A stretch of 64,000 bases of DNA from Bursaphelenchus xylophilus (Eukaryota; Nematoda; Chromadorea; Rhabditida; Aphelenchoididae). The notes under the pieces were generated by a model, which had not been told where the DNA came from, made no database searches, and saw nothing but the letters and a program-made list of their open reading frames with translations. The stretch spans positions 7,435,501 to 7,499,500 of the forward strand of contig CAJFCV020000005.1 in NCBI GenBank assembly GCA_904066235.2, read 5' to 3'. How positions within the stretch are numbered: position 1 is the stretch's first letter; each line of letters starts with the position of its first letter. Below are positions 25,516 to 38,086 of the stretch, piece by piece. The translations under genes and the position numbers were made by a program.

Positions 25516-28500
25516 CTCCCCCCTGGAGTTATGACCTCACATTATGTGTATAATATGCAGAATTTTATGCTGATTCCGAATCTGAAATAAAATCCTGTGG
25601 GATTTTTGATACGAAGTAGTTACGATCGATTCTTATCGACCGGATTGCAATATGTCTATGTTACAGTAATCTGAGAGACTTAATTTGCAAAAAAATGAAT
25701 TCCCAATGCTCGAAAACGTATACAAGCAAAATTTTGGGTGATTTGCTCTTTCTATGACGTCGCCAGGTCGAAAATTCCAAAAAAGACAAATTTAAGCAAA
25801 TTTATGCCTTCCGGGCAGAATTGGGAAAAACTGTTGTTCGCTTTTCCTTAGCACCTGTCGACGGTCATTTTTATGCAAAAAACTCAAAATCGATTTTTTC
25901 CTATGTCCCGGGTCCATTACGGGCTGACGCAGCGAGCCAAAAATCGTCTTTTAAATGCCCGATCGTCCGTCGGAGAAATGGCTTATAGCGACATTAAAAA
26001 TAAGTATTGTTGCTTAAAATCCTAAAAATCAAAACAGGAATACATTTCCCTCCTCCACCGCTAGATGTTTTCGGTCAGTCACCGTTAGCAGCTCTTACCA
26101 GCTAACAAGCGCATAAAACAAGAACAAAGCTTTGTCCTTTGTACCTTTGCAAAGATAATACCGTAAAACAAAAGGAAAGACGCCCTCAAAAACATCTTTT
26201 TATGTACTTGGTTCTCTGATCTTGGTTGACCAAGGAGCGGAATCCTTATTCAAGTTTAGTGTAAATTATGACGGACCATATGAGGTCAGCCCTCCAAAGT
26301 AGCTCTGTAGGAAGCGGGACATGCTTCGTTAACCGGCTATTATGAACCCAGGAAGATCGTTTTGGACACAATATTTTTCAAAAAGTTTTATGACTATTAA
26401 TAATCGCTCAAGGGATGTAATCAAGCTCGTAAGGGGCAAATATTAAATATATACTTACTTCCTCTGTAAAAACCGAAAGAAATTTTAAGAGATTTGGTTG
26501 TTCCTTGTACATAAACATAAACCAGTGACCAAAACGCACAGCTGAACTTTTTAAATTAGTCCCCAAAACAAGTATCCCACAGTAAAACATAATCTATAGT
26601 TCGGGTTAAAAGTCCATGTGTTTTTTAAGGCTAAGCCACCCCCTTTCTTCTACGCATAATCGTCATAATCCCGGGCTTTTGCAAAGCTCCAAATCCACGA
26701 AAAAGTTCCCAAAGTCAAACACCGAATGTTGGCATAACTTTGGAGACATTTTTATTTGGGAGAAACAGCCATATCTCCCACAAATCTGCGGAGCAAGACG
26801 TTTCGCACATCATTACATCAGATGCGCGTCTGGAAACGGCGAGATAAAGAGTCCAATTGGGACTTGGATTCGGAGAAGACTTGGATGACGAGGACACGGA
26901 ATGAAAGGTAATCAGCCTCAGGGAAATTGGATTTCGATGAGCTTGAGCGAGGGAGGACGGCAAAACAAAGAAAGTCGCAAAACAATACTCGTTAGTGTCT
27001 GGACCGCAGAATAAACACGCGGGTAATCATGTTATTATTAGAAAGAGAAGGACAAAGTTAGCTAGCGACGTAAGCAAAAAGTGCAGCATAAGGGATCACT
27101 GCAGAAAGCAAGGATTCAGTGGATAGGGCACTAAAAATTTTGAAAAAAAAGATTCAAACGTTTGAATTCCATAATTGACATGGACGACAGGCAAGATGTC
27201 GCGAGAAAAAGTTCCACAGATCAATGTATAACATGTTTAGTTCAAACATTGCAGTTACAGACGGTATTCCACAATGTGTGCCGCCGAGAAAGTGCGCCAC
27301 ATGAGGAGAGCGGTCAGAAAAATAACCTTTTGTTATCTATTTATGAATTTTCCCAATTTGGGCACAAAAAGGTGGCTTCTTTATGCAAAACACGAGCTAT
27401 AAATTTCGCATATATTTGCATTGCTACCAATCTATTCTCGATGCCAGCTAAATTTCGTTGAAATGTGAGAGCAATAGTTTTGTCACTCCAAGTTAGCTAT
27501 ATAGCTCAGTGCGTCATAACAAATCTACGATCTAGAATTTCAAACAGACATCCCCTCGGAAATACGTGATGTAATTCCTCCGAAACCTGTAGTCATCACC
27601 AACACGAACTGGAGTAACGCCGATTGATATGAAAAAACTTTTTATTTTATAATCACATCTTTTTGGTCGGATGAGTTCGTAAAAGTTCATCATGTAAAGT
27701 AAGCAGAAAAAGGGGGTTACGACCGGATATCACAAAGTTGCCGTTGAGGGTTACTTGTATAAAAAGGCTTTTTATTTATACAAGATGTTGATGTTAGTGA
27801 TAAAAAAGGAACACCGTAATAGCAAAAAAGTTTCCGAGCATCTGCGGGAAGTGCCGGAAATAACCTCTCAAGCTGATGAGTTCTCGGAATGTAATAAAGT
27901 ATCCTGTTTGCAGATTTTAATATCTAAAAACATACCGCCTTTGACAGATTTATAAAAATAGAGTTTAAAGGAGAAACGCTCAAAGTGCGACGCTCGGATT
28001 TTAATGGAACTTGGAAAAAATTTACTGTGAGCACTGTCTTGTCGATAGAGATTGTGGAGTATCTCAGCTGCTCCTGCAAAGCACGACGAAAAGCTTTCGG
28101 TGGATGATATGTGGCCTGGACCGAACGCATATGTAAAAATTTAAGAAAATCTAAGCGTTTTAAAGACCTCTCTTGTCAAACAAACATCTTCCTTGTCTGT
28201 AAAAATCAAGTATTCCCATTGGGGGATGCTTCCTCCAGGGTCACTTAACAAGTCAACTTTTCAAGATTATGAAATCCCGCTAAACATACGCCCCTCAATT
28301 TATTCTGCAAACTTTTCTTCCAACTCCAATTTGACCACACCTCGCCAAATCGGCAGGAAATCTCACGCCAAGCCCCTTAGAAGTCAGGAACTTATTGGCT
28401 CAATTTTAGCGGCCAAATGAATGTCGTCAGAAGAGGGATCCAAAAAATGGTTGGAGCATCAGAATTTATGTCAACAATCTGTGTGATGTTTATTTTAATT

Positions 28501-29145
28501 AAGGAAGTAACAGTTTTAAATTAAATCTCACGAAATCTCAGCGATCATTCGAACCAAGAATAGAAGATTCAGTGGGGAAACAACGTTGCTAAGATTAAAT
28601 TTGTTTTGAATTAAGTTGATTGAGAAGTAGTTTTTATGTACATATAATACATAATTTTGGATGCAATAATTTTTGCATTTCGAATGTAGTTTCCATTTTC
28701 GAAGTCATTTAGTACCGTTCACGAAAGATAAGGGCTCCAAATATGAATTTTCTTTTAATGTCACAGCGCTAGATCACACACGGATTGCTTCAAACTTTAG
28801 TTGAGCTTCGTTATGCACAAGATATTCAACAAAAATTTTACGTCTATTGCGGAGAACACTCAAACTAAACATCAATTTAAACTAAAAAGCGTCGCTTTTA
28901 TGGGATTCCTGTTCTGGCCAGCTCTTTTTGACGTTTCTGATGATGCAACAGTTGAGAATCTTGCAACAGGCTGTTCCCAATTTTGTTTGGACAATTTGGC
29001 CTCCATTATCATAAAACGTTTCGTGTTGTCACTTGATCCTCATAACAATCCAATATCAACCACTAATGTTATGGCAGTTCATTTAAAAAAACGGTCATGA
29101 GTGGAGAAATACTCAATGAAAACAAAAAACAAATATAATTAGCTA

Positions 29146-32055
29146 TTATGATGAAGCGCCGACCAGCACACCTTTCAACTGGTTGATTTCCTTCTCCATG
29201 GCCTCGATTTCGGAGCGAAGAGCGGAGTTTCGTTTCTCCAGGAACTGGATTTCCGTCCGTCCTTCCTCCAGGGTCTGGGTTTTGCGCGAACGATAGCGTT
29301 GGGCAGCGATACGATTCTGCTCCTTTTTGCGTTCGGCGATCTGTTCATGGGACAAGGAGGCCAACGAGTACTTCTTGGCGCGTTTGGAGAGCGGGGGAGG
29401 TGAGGCGGAGCCCACGGAGGAGGCGGAGGAAATGCCAGAGTCTTCAGGGGAGAGAGCGGAGCAGTGCTGTAAAGGTGATGATTAGAGATGGCAAACTTTG
29501 ATGATTATCTCGGCTTTAAGTTCGAACAGCGCTATGAAATCTTTGAGACTTTATATATGGACCATAAAGAGTACGCAATCAAAGTTTCAAGCACTTATGA
29601 TAATTCGCACTTTGGGTTCTTTCCGCAGCAAGTTTAGTCATCATTTTCTGCGTTTAGTGTCTATGCATCGCCTTTGTTCGACAAAAAACAAAAAAAATCG
29701 TTGCGAAAGTCATCATACAGTAACCCTCTTATCTGATCATCAACCTTAGGAAAAGATTTATCTTACCTTTCGCTTCCTACTCCTCGTCGACGTGCTTGAC
29801 GTGGATGGTGAAGTGGCGTTGTCGAATATCTGCAACATTCCGCATTATTATCAAGATAAATGCAGCAAGGGCATCCACAACAAGACCATCATCTACCATA
29901 GCCACCCAACTTACAGTCTCATTGATCATTTCGTTGCGCACTTCTTCGATTAATTCATCGATCCATTCTCGCCAATCAAGGGACTCGGTGGGGCAAAGGA
30001 CATGGAGAAAGGGTGGACTGGAGACGCTGCTGGATGGGTATGGGGAACATTGAACTGCGGGTGAGGAGGGGCTCGAATGAGCGGCTGAGTATGTGGACGA
30101 ACATGGGGATACGGAACAGGCCTCAATGGGCGTGTAAAAGATGCTGCTGAATGGACTGTGGGCACTAAAATTGCATCGATTTTATACTATAGATCACAAG
30201 CAAAATACGGAATAATTGTGGCTATTTTTAGTGATATGACTTCGCCAAGATGTTCTTCAAACTCACATTAATTGCTCGTCTAATAAATCCCGACTTTCTG
30301 CCGGAGGTAACAAAGCAGCACAGTGCGTGTTGCGCGACGCTTGAAGTACACTGAAAAGATTTTAAATTATTTTTTTGAATTCGGAGTGGAGGGCACGGTC
30401 AAATTGGAAATGCAGAAAGTTGTACACAAAACTGATTGTCCAAAAACACCACTTCTTCTTCAAAAAGTACAGTCATTGCGCCGAAAGAACGGCGTCTGTT
30501 TATGGCCTCACCATTCGCATAAACGACGACTTGGGCTTAAAGGAGCGTCGCTTAAAACAACACTTGCTTGTGTAGGCCTCGGTGGTACAGCACTGGGTGC
30601 CGGTAGTCGTGCAGGCGGAGCGGGCGGCGCGCTAAAATTGGAGCAAAGGTTAGGTGAGATGGTTCTGAATGTGTTCCGTGTTCTCTTATTCTAGATTCTA
30701 GCTATTTTTCTATCCTAAAACGTGACTAAAACTTAATCTACAGAAGTTTTGACTAGTCTAACATTGTGTGATGCTTCGACTAGAAAGTATAGCCTTTATC
30801 TGAGTTACTACCAGTTTAAAATAGCCTCTAATCCATTCTACCGTAAGCTCTCTATCCCATAGTAATCTCAATCTCTGTCTACTGTATCCCTAAGAAATCC
30901 GCAAGAAAGAAGAACTGACAAGACGCAGGGCGGCGGACGCGTTCGCCGCCAGACGGGCCGACGGACGCCAAACAGAAGTCTTGCCACCGGCAGCCACGCT
31001 CTTGCCGCACTCCGGCCGGCCACAACAACATTCCCTCACTATCGGCAGTGCCAGTATCCGATCACCTTCGGCGTCGTAGCCGTAGTAGAAGCACAGGGTC
31101 TCGGACAATTGACGTTCGGACAGCATGATGAAGTTGAATTCAAGTCGTTATCTAGTCGTAGGATTAAGGAGTGAACTGTTAGCTGCGAGTACAGGTAACA
31201 GAAAGTAGCTTGAAGCGAAGAACTGGTAGCCAAAGGACAGATGAGTCGTTGACGTTTCGTTTAACAAAGCTGAAGCTTGTTGATGAAGTTGAGCTTTGGC
31301 AGTAGAGCGTTGAAGAAAGCTGAGAGCAAGGGTAAGTTCGAGATTCTAAAGAGATCAGGGAGTTTTTGAAGAGTAATGTCACTTAAACACGGTAACGTGT
31401 AATTACAACTAGTTAAAGATTCAAAAACGTTTATAAAAGTATTTCAAAGAAGACTTTGAGGCATTTTACAAGAGCTGAGGTATATGTAGGTTTGAAGGAG
31501 AAGATAAGGGACTATCAAGAGTTCAAATCGACAATTGACGTTGTAGGATATTCCATCAATTATAATTACAACTAAACACATAAGACCATAACAGAACAAG
31601 CATTCACAAAGATCTTACAAAAGTAAGATTATGACGTCCATAAAGAAGTGACAAAGCTTGATATGAGAGACGACGGGATGCTCTGTAGTGCCTGAGAATT
31701 GTCCACTTGTAATACGATACTCTCAATCAACAATTCTAACAATACTAACCTTAAGGTTTCTAAGCATCTCGGATATCCAACTAGACCCTATGTAATGCCT
31801 ACTTTAATACATTCCTATGCATATTTAATCATCGTCTACCTCCTAACTTTTGCTCCTCGCACTTTGCCGACCTCCTAATTTATTCAAATTTCGCCTCTCT
31901 CCGTATGCAATTAACTTTCGAGTGTTTTGTGTACAACTTTTGCCTTTTCTGAATTGTTCGAAATACGATGCGTAAAAGCGAATTTTAAAGTGATTTTCTC
32001 GAAAGTTCCTGGGGAATTAAAGAGAGAGAATTCCACGATCTACTCACCAGGTCAT
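29146..32055 (-). CDS. atf-4: ATF4/5-type bZIP transcription factor
   Basis: Minus-strand exons 32055-32048, 30350-30267, 30164-29915, 29829-29767 and 29466-29146 sum to 726 nt (241 aa). The last three are firm; the 8-nt first coding exon (ATGACCTG) is inferred from its phase-2 donor and the TATA box just upstream. The C-terminal bZIP has a basic region EQNRIAAQRYRSRK and a leucine zipper following it (LEKRN, LRSEIEAMEKEI). This matches ATF4, the effector of the integrated stress response. N-terminal exons carry Ser/Pro-rich activation-type sequence and an acidic helix (DWREWIDELIEEVRNEM). A second frame across 29950-30165 is a shadow. The 1.7-kb first intron contains two GC-rich cysteine-bearing frames that may be alternative leader exons. 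Confidence 0.8.
30500..30631 (-). CDS. possible exon: short Cys-rich frame inside atf-4 intron 1
   Basis: After a clean acceptor (AATTTTAG before 30631) a GC-rich frame of 43 codons runs to TAA at 30500. It includes CTTTGTQCCTTEAYTSKCC and a basic tail (FKRRSFKPKS). It has no start codon of its own, but a donor-like GTGAGG near 31040 within the frame at 31126 would join it in frame. It could be a nested small gene or an alternative exon of atf-4, or it could be chance. Confidence 0.3.
   Translation of the reverse strand, partial: RAARSACTTTGTQCCTTEAYTSKCCFKRRSFKPKSSFMRMVRP
30890..31126 (-). CDS. possible small ORF inside atf-4 intron 1
   Basis: An ATG at 31126 opens 78 codons with strongly GC-rich, exon-like composition in an AT-rich intron. 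It starts MLSERQLSETLCFYYGYDAE and contains the cysteine cluster RECCCGRPECGKS. No family is recognised. A GTGAGG inside could be a donor leading to the 30631-30500 frame in phase 0. If transcribed with atf-4 it could act as an upstream ORF; this is speculative. Confidence 0.3.
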   Translation of the reverse strand: MLSERQLSETLCFYYGYDAEGDRILALPIVRECCCGRPECGKSVAAGGKTSVWRPSARLAANASAALRLVSSSFLRIS

Positions 32056-35000
32056 GGTCTTCCCAAAGCCTTACGGCTGAAGAGAATGGGGTGTGCGGCC
32101 GGGCTTTTATAGACGCCCCATCAACCCAGCCGGCTGGACCGCCTCTCCGCGGAGAGAGGCGAGGCGTGCTACGGCAAAGTGAGATGACTTCATCGAGAAA
32201 AGCAGAGAGTGTTTAGACGAACAGACAAGCAGAAAGAGGGGATACCGACACCAGGGTGGTTGGCCGCCGTTTTTATCAACTCTCAGACTACTCTCTACGC
32301 ATTCTGTATGATTTCTCTGCCACTCTCTCTGATCTGAGCGCTCTCTCCAAGACACTTGTAGACAAATATGTTCAGTCCAGCCTTATACGTGAAAGTCAGT
32401 GTTCTTTGGACTCGCAAATTGATCAGTGTATCTCTAATCTAGGGTCGGTGCATAGGGCAGGTCGCCCTGCCCAACAGCGACGCTTAATGACCAGGAATTC
32501 GCTGACAGAAAAGAAAACTTTTTGTATGGTAAACATGTCTTCTATCTCTCTTGTTTATAACATAGCAAGGCTTTCACTCGACTTGACAAGATACGAATAT
32601 TCACCATTTTTTTCTAGTCTGAAAAAAAGATTTCATCGCTGAAATTTTTGTTGCAGCCAAGCTACATAACCCTAACAGCGGCGTGGCAACCTTCCAAGAA
32701 ACGTCTCAAAGGGGGCTTATCGGCGTCGCATCGCCCGCTTCTTTAAGCAGCCATCAAGGGCATTGTGTAACGTCTCTAGCAACGTATCCTGTCGGCATTC
32801 TCTCCGTTTCATTGCACCCAAAGAAGAGAGAACTTAAGAAATATGTACAAGTCTATATTTGAAGCAACCTTCATAACTCTTTAATGAGTGCTTGCTTGTT
32901 AATGAGTCCTTAATGAGTTCCCCCACGTTTTCGCCAGTCCGCGGGGTAGTAAACAGGCCTCGGAACAGCAAAGTCATGTGAGGTTGGGCCCGAGATTTGA
33001 TCGAATAGCATGCTATAGCAGCTGGTGGGAGTACAATGTGCGGAGTCACACGGCGGACACGTGAATTTGGGAGAACAAAGAAGCAAAAACGAGGGAAACG
33101 CTGGAGAATGTACGAAATGTTCTCTGACTGAACTTTGGAGCCCACTTTGCATAAAGATCATTTCGGAAATGTAGCTTTTAATGAACAACGAGGTTACAGA
33201 GAGGCTGGATTAACATGGTAGTGTTGATAGGAAGATTGGTACGAGTGGGCACGGAACACAGATTACGGAAAAGCACGTGAAATCAATGGAAAATTGATTG
33301 AAATTTGATTGGGGAAGAACCAAATAAGGAGTTTTCAGATAGGCCCCTTTAAAAAAGATTCTTGCATGGAGTGATTTACAGTTCGAAAAAATGTTAGGTC
33401 ATATGTTCCCGCTGGCTTGCTCGTAACTTGCTACCACTTATTCAACCAACCATCTTTGCAGAAAATAGATGCTGAGAAAGAAGGTTCTTTGAAACCCTTT
33501 TGCAGGTTTTTACAATTTTTTATTCCGGATGTGAATCCCAAATTCATGGGGTATACTTTACCCGCTACCTTTTCGTAATCTGACGTTGCATCTTTTGCAA
33601 AACGAAATGCGAAAAGCGCTGCGAGCTGTTTCAAACATGTGATTTACATTTAGGGCCGGATAAAGGCCGAGTTCAGGAGTCTAAATGTTTTTTCAGGAGG
33701 GAAATGTGGCAAGCAAAATGATGACTGTAATGTGTGACTTGGCATTATGCTTTGATATTTGTTCTCCAGAAAAATTCACTTCTATTTTTAACACAAACTC
33801 TAATATGCATAGAAGGACCAAAAAAGGCCAATTTTTCCATTATTTTCTATTACAATTTACACTGTATTTAGAACAATGTTTCCTTTGTAGTCCAAGTATT
33901 CACCATGCTCTCATTCTCTCTCCGAAACCACAAACAATCCCTTTTTTGCACAAATTCATATAGTATGCTCTGCTCTTCTGCTCTCGCTTTTACCATACTG
34001 TTTCCTTAATTGCCCAAGGGCAAAAGTTCAAATTAAACCCTATAAAAACTTCCTCTTTCAGCGAAATTTAAACTCTCCATTCTTCAATCTTTAATGACCA
34101 GAAAGACACTGTAATTTGAAGAGGGGAAAAAAGCAAAAGAGAAGAATTGCAGGGACAATGGGAGACAAAAAAAGTTTTGTTTGGAACGATTGGGGACGGC
34201 GATAAGATGATAAAAACAGATCTGTTACACTACTCTTTTTGGCCTTTTGGATCGTAAAATTTTTGGCTTTTGCTTTCGAAATAATCGAAAAATGCAAAAT
34301 CACGTGATTTTCAAATGTTCTGCGGACTTTTATCTCTGCCTATTTTTAGTTTTTGAGCGGATCTTTAAAATTTCGGAAATTAATGCAACTTTTGACAGAA
34401 AACAGCAAAAAAAATTTGCATAAATAAATTATTAAAATATATTTTTTTTACAGTAAAAACATGTTTTAGTATTTGGGATTGTAACCAACTTCAGTACTAA
34501 TAATTTATTTTTATTAGTCTGTCAGATTAAATTTTGAATTAAAAAAATCGAAAAATTTATGCAAATTTTTCTAAAAATTATTTGAATCAGAACTTATTTG
34601 CAAAAAATCAAATACGATTTTCATAAATTTTTTCTTCATAAAATTTTTCTATACAAAAATTTAGACTAAAAATAGCTAGATCAAAAATTTGCGTAGGCTG
34701 AAAGCTTCGCGAAAGTTCTAGGGACAAATTTTTCTGAGTAAATATTACTTTGTTTTTCCATTATATTTACTATTCTGTGTTCCCTCGAATGATAATTCAT
34801 ATGCAAAGCCTTGTTTTTGAACAGAGTTTTCTATTTTTGCCTGCAAAAGCAATGTGGAGATGAGAGATTGGTGCCTCAAGGCATATTCAAAATATAATCA
34901 AACCAAAAGTAAGCAAATATAATCATAACTCTGTTTGGATAAAAGTCTGAACTTTACAGAATCTCTGTTTTGTAGTGTAAAGTTTGCACAGATGATATAC

Positions 35001-36104
35001 AACTGCATAAATTGTTGGAGTTTGAGGCGATAAAAGAAGGGAGGTAGGGCGATTAAGACCACTAAACAAGAAGAAATCACATGGCAACATCATGATATTG
35101 TAGTGAAAGATACAAACGAAAAATGAAACAATCAAATGTGATGTAGCAAAATGCCAGAAAATTAGCACAGTTTGGGTGTTAAATTTGAAAGACGCTTACT
35201 ATAAATAACTTCTTAAAAAAACAATTATAACTTTTAAAAACAATTGCAAAAGTTACTTAATGTGGGGCACCATGGAATGTAGGTATTTGCAAAATTTTAA
35301 GAAAAGTCTTTGATATACTGCCCTGTCAATTCATAAATCATAAAGAGTAACGAAACTTTAGGCCACATCTTGAGATATTCCACTACAAAAATTTGTAAAC
35401 TTGATTAACCCAATTGGAAACACCTATTACCTCTAAACCAATCAGATCCAAAAAAGAACTCGGACCGTACTAAAAATAGCCGGAGCACCCTCAAAAGACA
35501 CCTCTCCTCTTTATGACCCTTCAAACTTTGCCCCTTAGTACCCGATCTTCTGCAATGACCCCCTTGATAACTTGCTTCGATCGTCTGCTTTCTGTCAATC
35601 CGATCCCATCAGTTAGAAGCTCACGTTTTCTTCCAAATAAAACCAATTTTTTGATAAACACACAAATTACAACGCAAAAACAAATCATACGCCTTTCACG
35701 CAGTAATCAGACACTGTAATTTACAAAGTAAAATAGTCGGTTTTCAACTTATCAGCGGGCGATTTCGACCACTCTGTTTCTAAAATTACGGCCTTATCGG
35801 CGGTTTATGATACCCAGAAAAAGTGTAATGGCGCCGTTCGGCCGGTGCCTGGGGCAATTAACCGTGCAGTCGCCAAAGGAAAAGGCAACATTTGCAGAGA
35901 TAATAATCACAAGTTTGGTACTCCGCACTGTTGCGAGCGCCGATTACTGCTTCTATTTAAGTTCGGCTTGTAAAGATTACTGCTCAATTTGGAATTAAAC
36001 TGATTTAAGCCACTTGTCAAAGAGTACTACTACCATTACTAAGCTTTGAAGTGGGCACAGTAGTCAGGAGAGCAGTATTTTGATCAAAACTTTTATTGCT
36101 TAAC
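32056..36104. other. intergenic region between atf-4 and the Tyr-rich gene
   Basis: The first 60 bp hold the atf-4 core promoter. The remaining 4 kb is AT-rich. Frames at 32256-32642 and 32834-33188 lack domain or splice support. I see no repeat comparable with those elsewhere. Confidence 0.5.
32105..32111 (-). promoter_or_regulatory. TATA box, putative atf-4 promoter
   Basis: TATAAAA on the minus strand ends 50 bp upstream of the ATG at 32055, within a GC-rich promoter-like stretch. It predicts a 5' UTR of only about 20-25 nt for this transcript. Confidence 0.6.
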
Positions 36105-37848
36105 ATGACGACCTACTCGTATTACGCGGAATATCCATCTGTCAATTACTACGAGCCGCAGACCAGTGTTTACAACTACTCGGATGTCAATCTGAACGCA
36201 TATTACTATCAGAACCAGGGAATGGGCAACGAGGACTGTCAATATACTCCCCAACAGTCGCCAAAATACTCCAGAGAGCTGGAAATGGCACAGATTCAGA
36301 GAAATGAAGAGCTGGTTCAGATGCTTTCGCCTATCAGGAAGTGTCAGGTAAGACTGGGAAAGAGAGGAAAGATTAAAGTGGTATTGAGGTCAAATAGAGA
36401 GTAGCAGATTAAAAAAGAGTAATAATTTATTCTAAAATCGATTGAGAAAGGAGGAAATAGGGGTGCTTGAGTAAAAGTGAAAGTGCTCCAAGTGCAACTT
36501 CCCGATTTTCTTGAAATTTCGCGTACATGGCATTGTTTGCACCAAAACCCAAAAATTCATATTCTTTGCAGACTTTCGCCCACGATTTCCGGCTTTGTAA
36601 AACTTAGGCTAGAAACCTCTCGTATTTCTTAGGAAGTTGTAATATGAATTTGTGGCAAGTTTTATAAAAAAAAATGCATCTATAACACTTCTTTTCCCAA
36701 AACATACTTAACTAGTTAATAACCAGTAAGTCAGCGACAAAAAAAGTATCCTCACATCACGTTTGTAGGAACCATATTATATCTTTCTAGAGAATTGGTT
36801 AGAAAATCAATCATTTCCCGGAAGTAAAAAAACAAAAGTGGACCTAAATGACCCCATAGAAAACACAATGTTACAGTATAAGGCGTTCTTTTTACAGGAA
36901 CGGATCCAGGCCGGACAAACCAAGAGAAATGCTGAGAATGCTCGCAGGAAATTCTCGCTGACAAACGGAGTAAAGAAGACGAAAAGTAAGTGACATAAAT
37001 CATGGAGAATAACGCGAAATTGAGAGAATTAATAGAGTAATTATAGAAGTGGGGAATGTCAGGTCCGCGGAGAAATGAAGTGATATTGGGTGTTGACAGC
37101 GTACTGTAAGCACTTTTGCAGAAGGATAAGGAATTTGGAATAGGAAAAAGTAATCAAAGCGAGTGGCTGTAAAATGATTGCACACGCTTATAAATAGGTC
37201 TTAATGGCCGATTTTTTGTGGTTTTTCAAAAAGGTGACGCATTTTTTGGAAATTTCTGAACAGTAAAAGAATAAGTTATCAAGATGTGATCCTTAGATTT
37301 AAAGGGTAGAAAAAACCCGTTTCTTTTCAATTTCTACATAAAAAAGTACAAATTTTGTCGCTTTTTACTATTCTCGAAAAATTTTTGTTTACGGTAATCG
37401 CAAATATTATGAAAAAGTTAGTTTGACCAGGCTTCCGGAGAACATTCAAAATAAACCCCAAATTATCGAGAAACCAAATAAACAAAGATGTGCAAACACG
37501 CATAGGTAAATCGAAAACATCTGAGATTAAGCCAAATATGGCTTTATTTAATGTTTAAAACAAAACGCATCTTATCTCAAGGTGAATGTCAAAAAACGAG
37601 CCGATCATGTGTAATATAAACAAAAAATATTTATTTTTTTATCTCAAGTCTAACATGATCAATCGGCTTTTTCAGATCCCTCCCCGCCCGCCCAGCCGGA
37701 CCCCAAACGGACCAGTCTGTCGATGCGTCGCTGGAAGACGGAGATTGTCGCCAAGCTCCAGCACTCCTCTCCCGTCCCACCCTTTTACTATGCGCCCCAT
37801 CAACGTCCGTTCTACACGGATCGGTGGAGTGGAGCGGCATCGAGATGA
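36105..37848 (+). CDS. Tyr-rich protein of unknown function
   Basis: Three exons (36105-36347, 36898-36985 and 37676-37848) give 167 aa. I chose the ATG at 36105 (MTTYSYYAEY). The N-terminal 45 residues are strikingly rich in tyrosine and asparagine (NYYEPQTSVYNYSD, NAYYYQNQG). A basic, helical middle (ERIQAGQTKRNAENARRKFS) and a C-terminus with LSMRRWKTEIVAKL and PPFYYAPHQRPFY follow. There is no signal peptide or membrane segment. The composition suggests a nuclear or low-complexity protein, but I recognise no family. A degenerate repeat occupies the first intron near 36.48-36.70 kb. Overlapping frames at 37586-38017 are shadows. Confidence 0.65.
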
Positions 37849-38086
37849 TGCAATCGATCGATCTTATCATCGGGCCTGGGAACGCGGGAAGAGAAAAACA
37901 ATGCAAAGAGAAGGCGAAAGAAGCGGAGGAAAGTGTAAATAATCTCGTTATGGTTACGCAAACGCAAACAGTCAACAGATATCGATAATTTCGCCCCTGA
38001 AATAAATATTCTCCCACTACGAGGGTGTTGATTGTGTTTTTCCTCTCAAGTGCGGTGGGTTTCCTGATTAAAAAAAAAGTGGCCCC

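Larger units (their letters stand above)
23190..25957. mobile_element. large foldback (inverted-repeat) element with tRNA-like modules
   Basis: The left arm (about 23190-23953, continuing at 24867-24895) is repeated in reverse orientation at about 25165-25957. Matching landmarks include GGCTCGCTGCGTCAGCTCG (left) and its reverse complement near 25920, the AAAAGCGAACAACAG block, the tRNA-like block and the CCATGGATTA end. The arms differ by scattered substitutions and small indels, so they are old or gene-converted copies rather than a recent duplication. A spacer of about 270 bp lies between them. No transposase frame is visible and the outer termini are not sharply defined. Confidence 0.8.
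20463..29145. other. 8.7-kb repeat-rich intergenic region
   Basis: The most prominent contents are the composite inverted repeat at 23190-25957 and the element nested in it. A diverged copy of the dispersed repeat seen at 645-1093 lies near 27.28-27.48 kb, and a weaker one near 27.97-28.10 kb. Open frames such as 26616-26888 and 28801-29100 have no domain or splice support. No gene is called here. Confidence 0.5.

Noticed and set aside
27490..27530. Second tRNA-like A box (TATAGCTCAGTG)
   Set aside because: No B box or stems at the expected distance.
29950..30165. His/Pro-rich frame on the minus strand
   Set aside because: It overlaps an atf-4 exon in another frame; only the other frame continues through both splice sites in phase.
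37586..38017. Long frames on both strands overlapping the Tyr-rich gene
   Set aside because: Shadows of the third exon; the spliced frame uses consensus sites and keeps phase.
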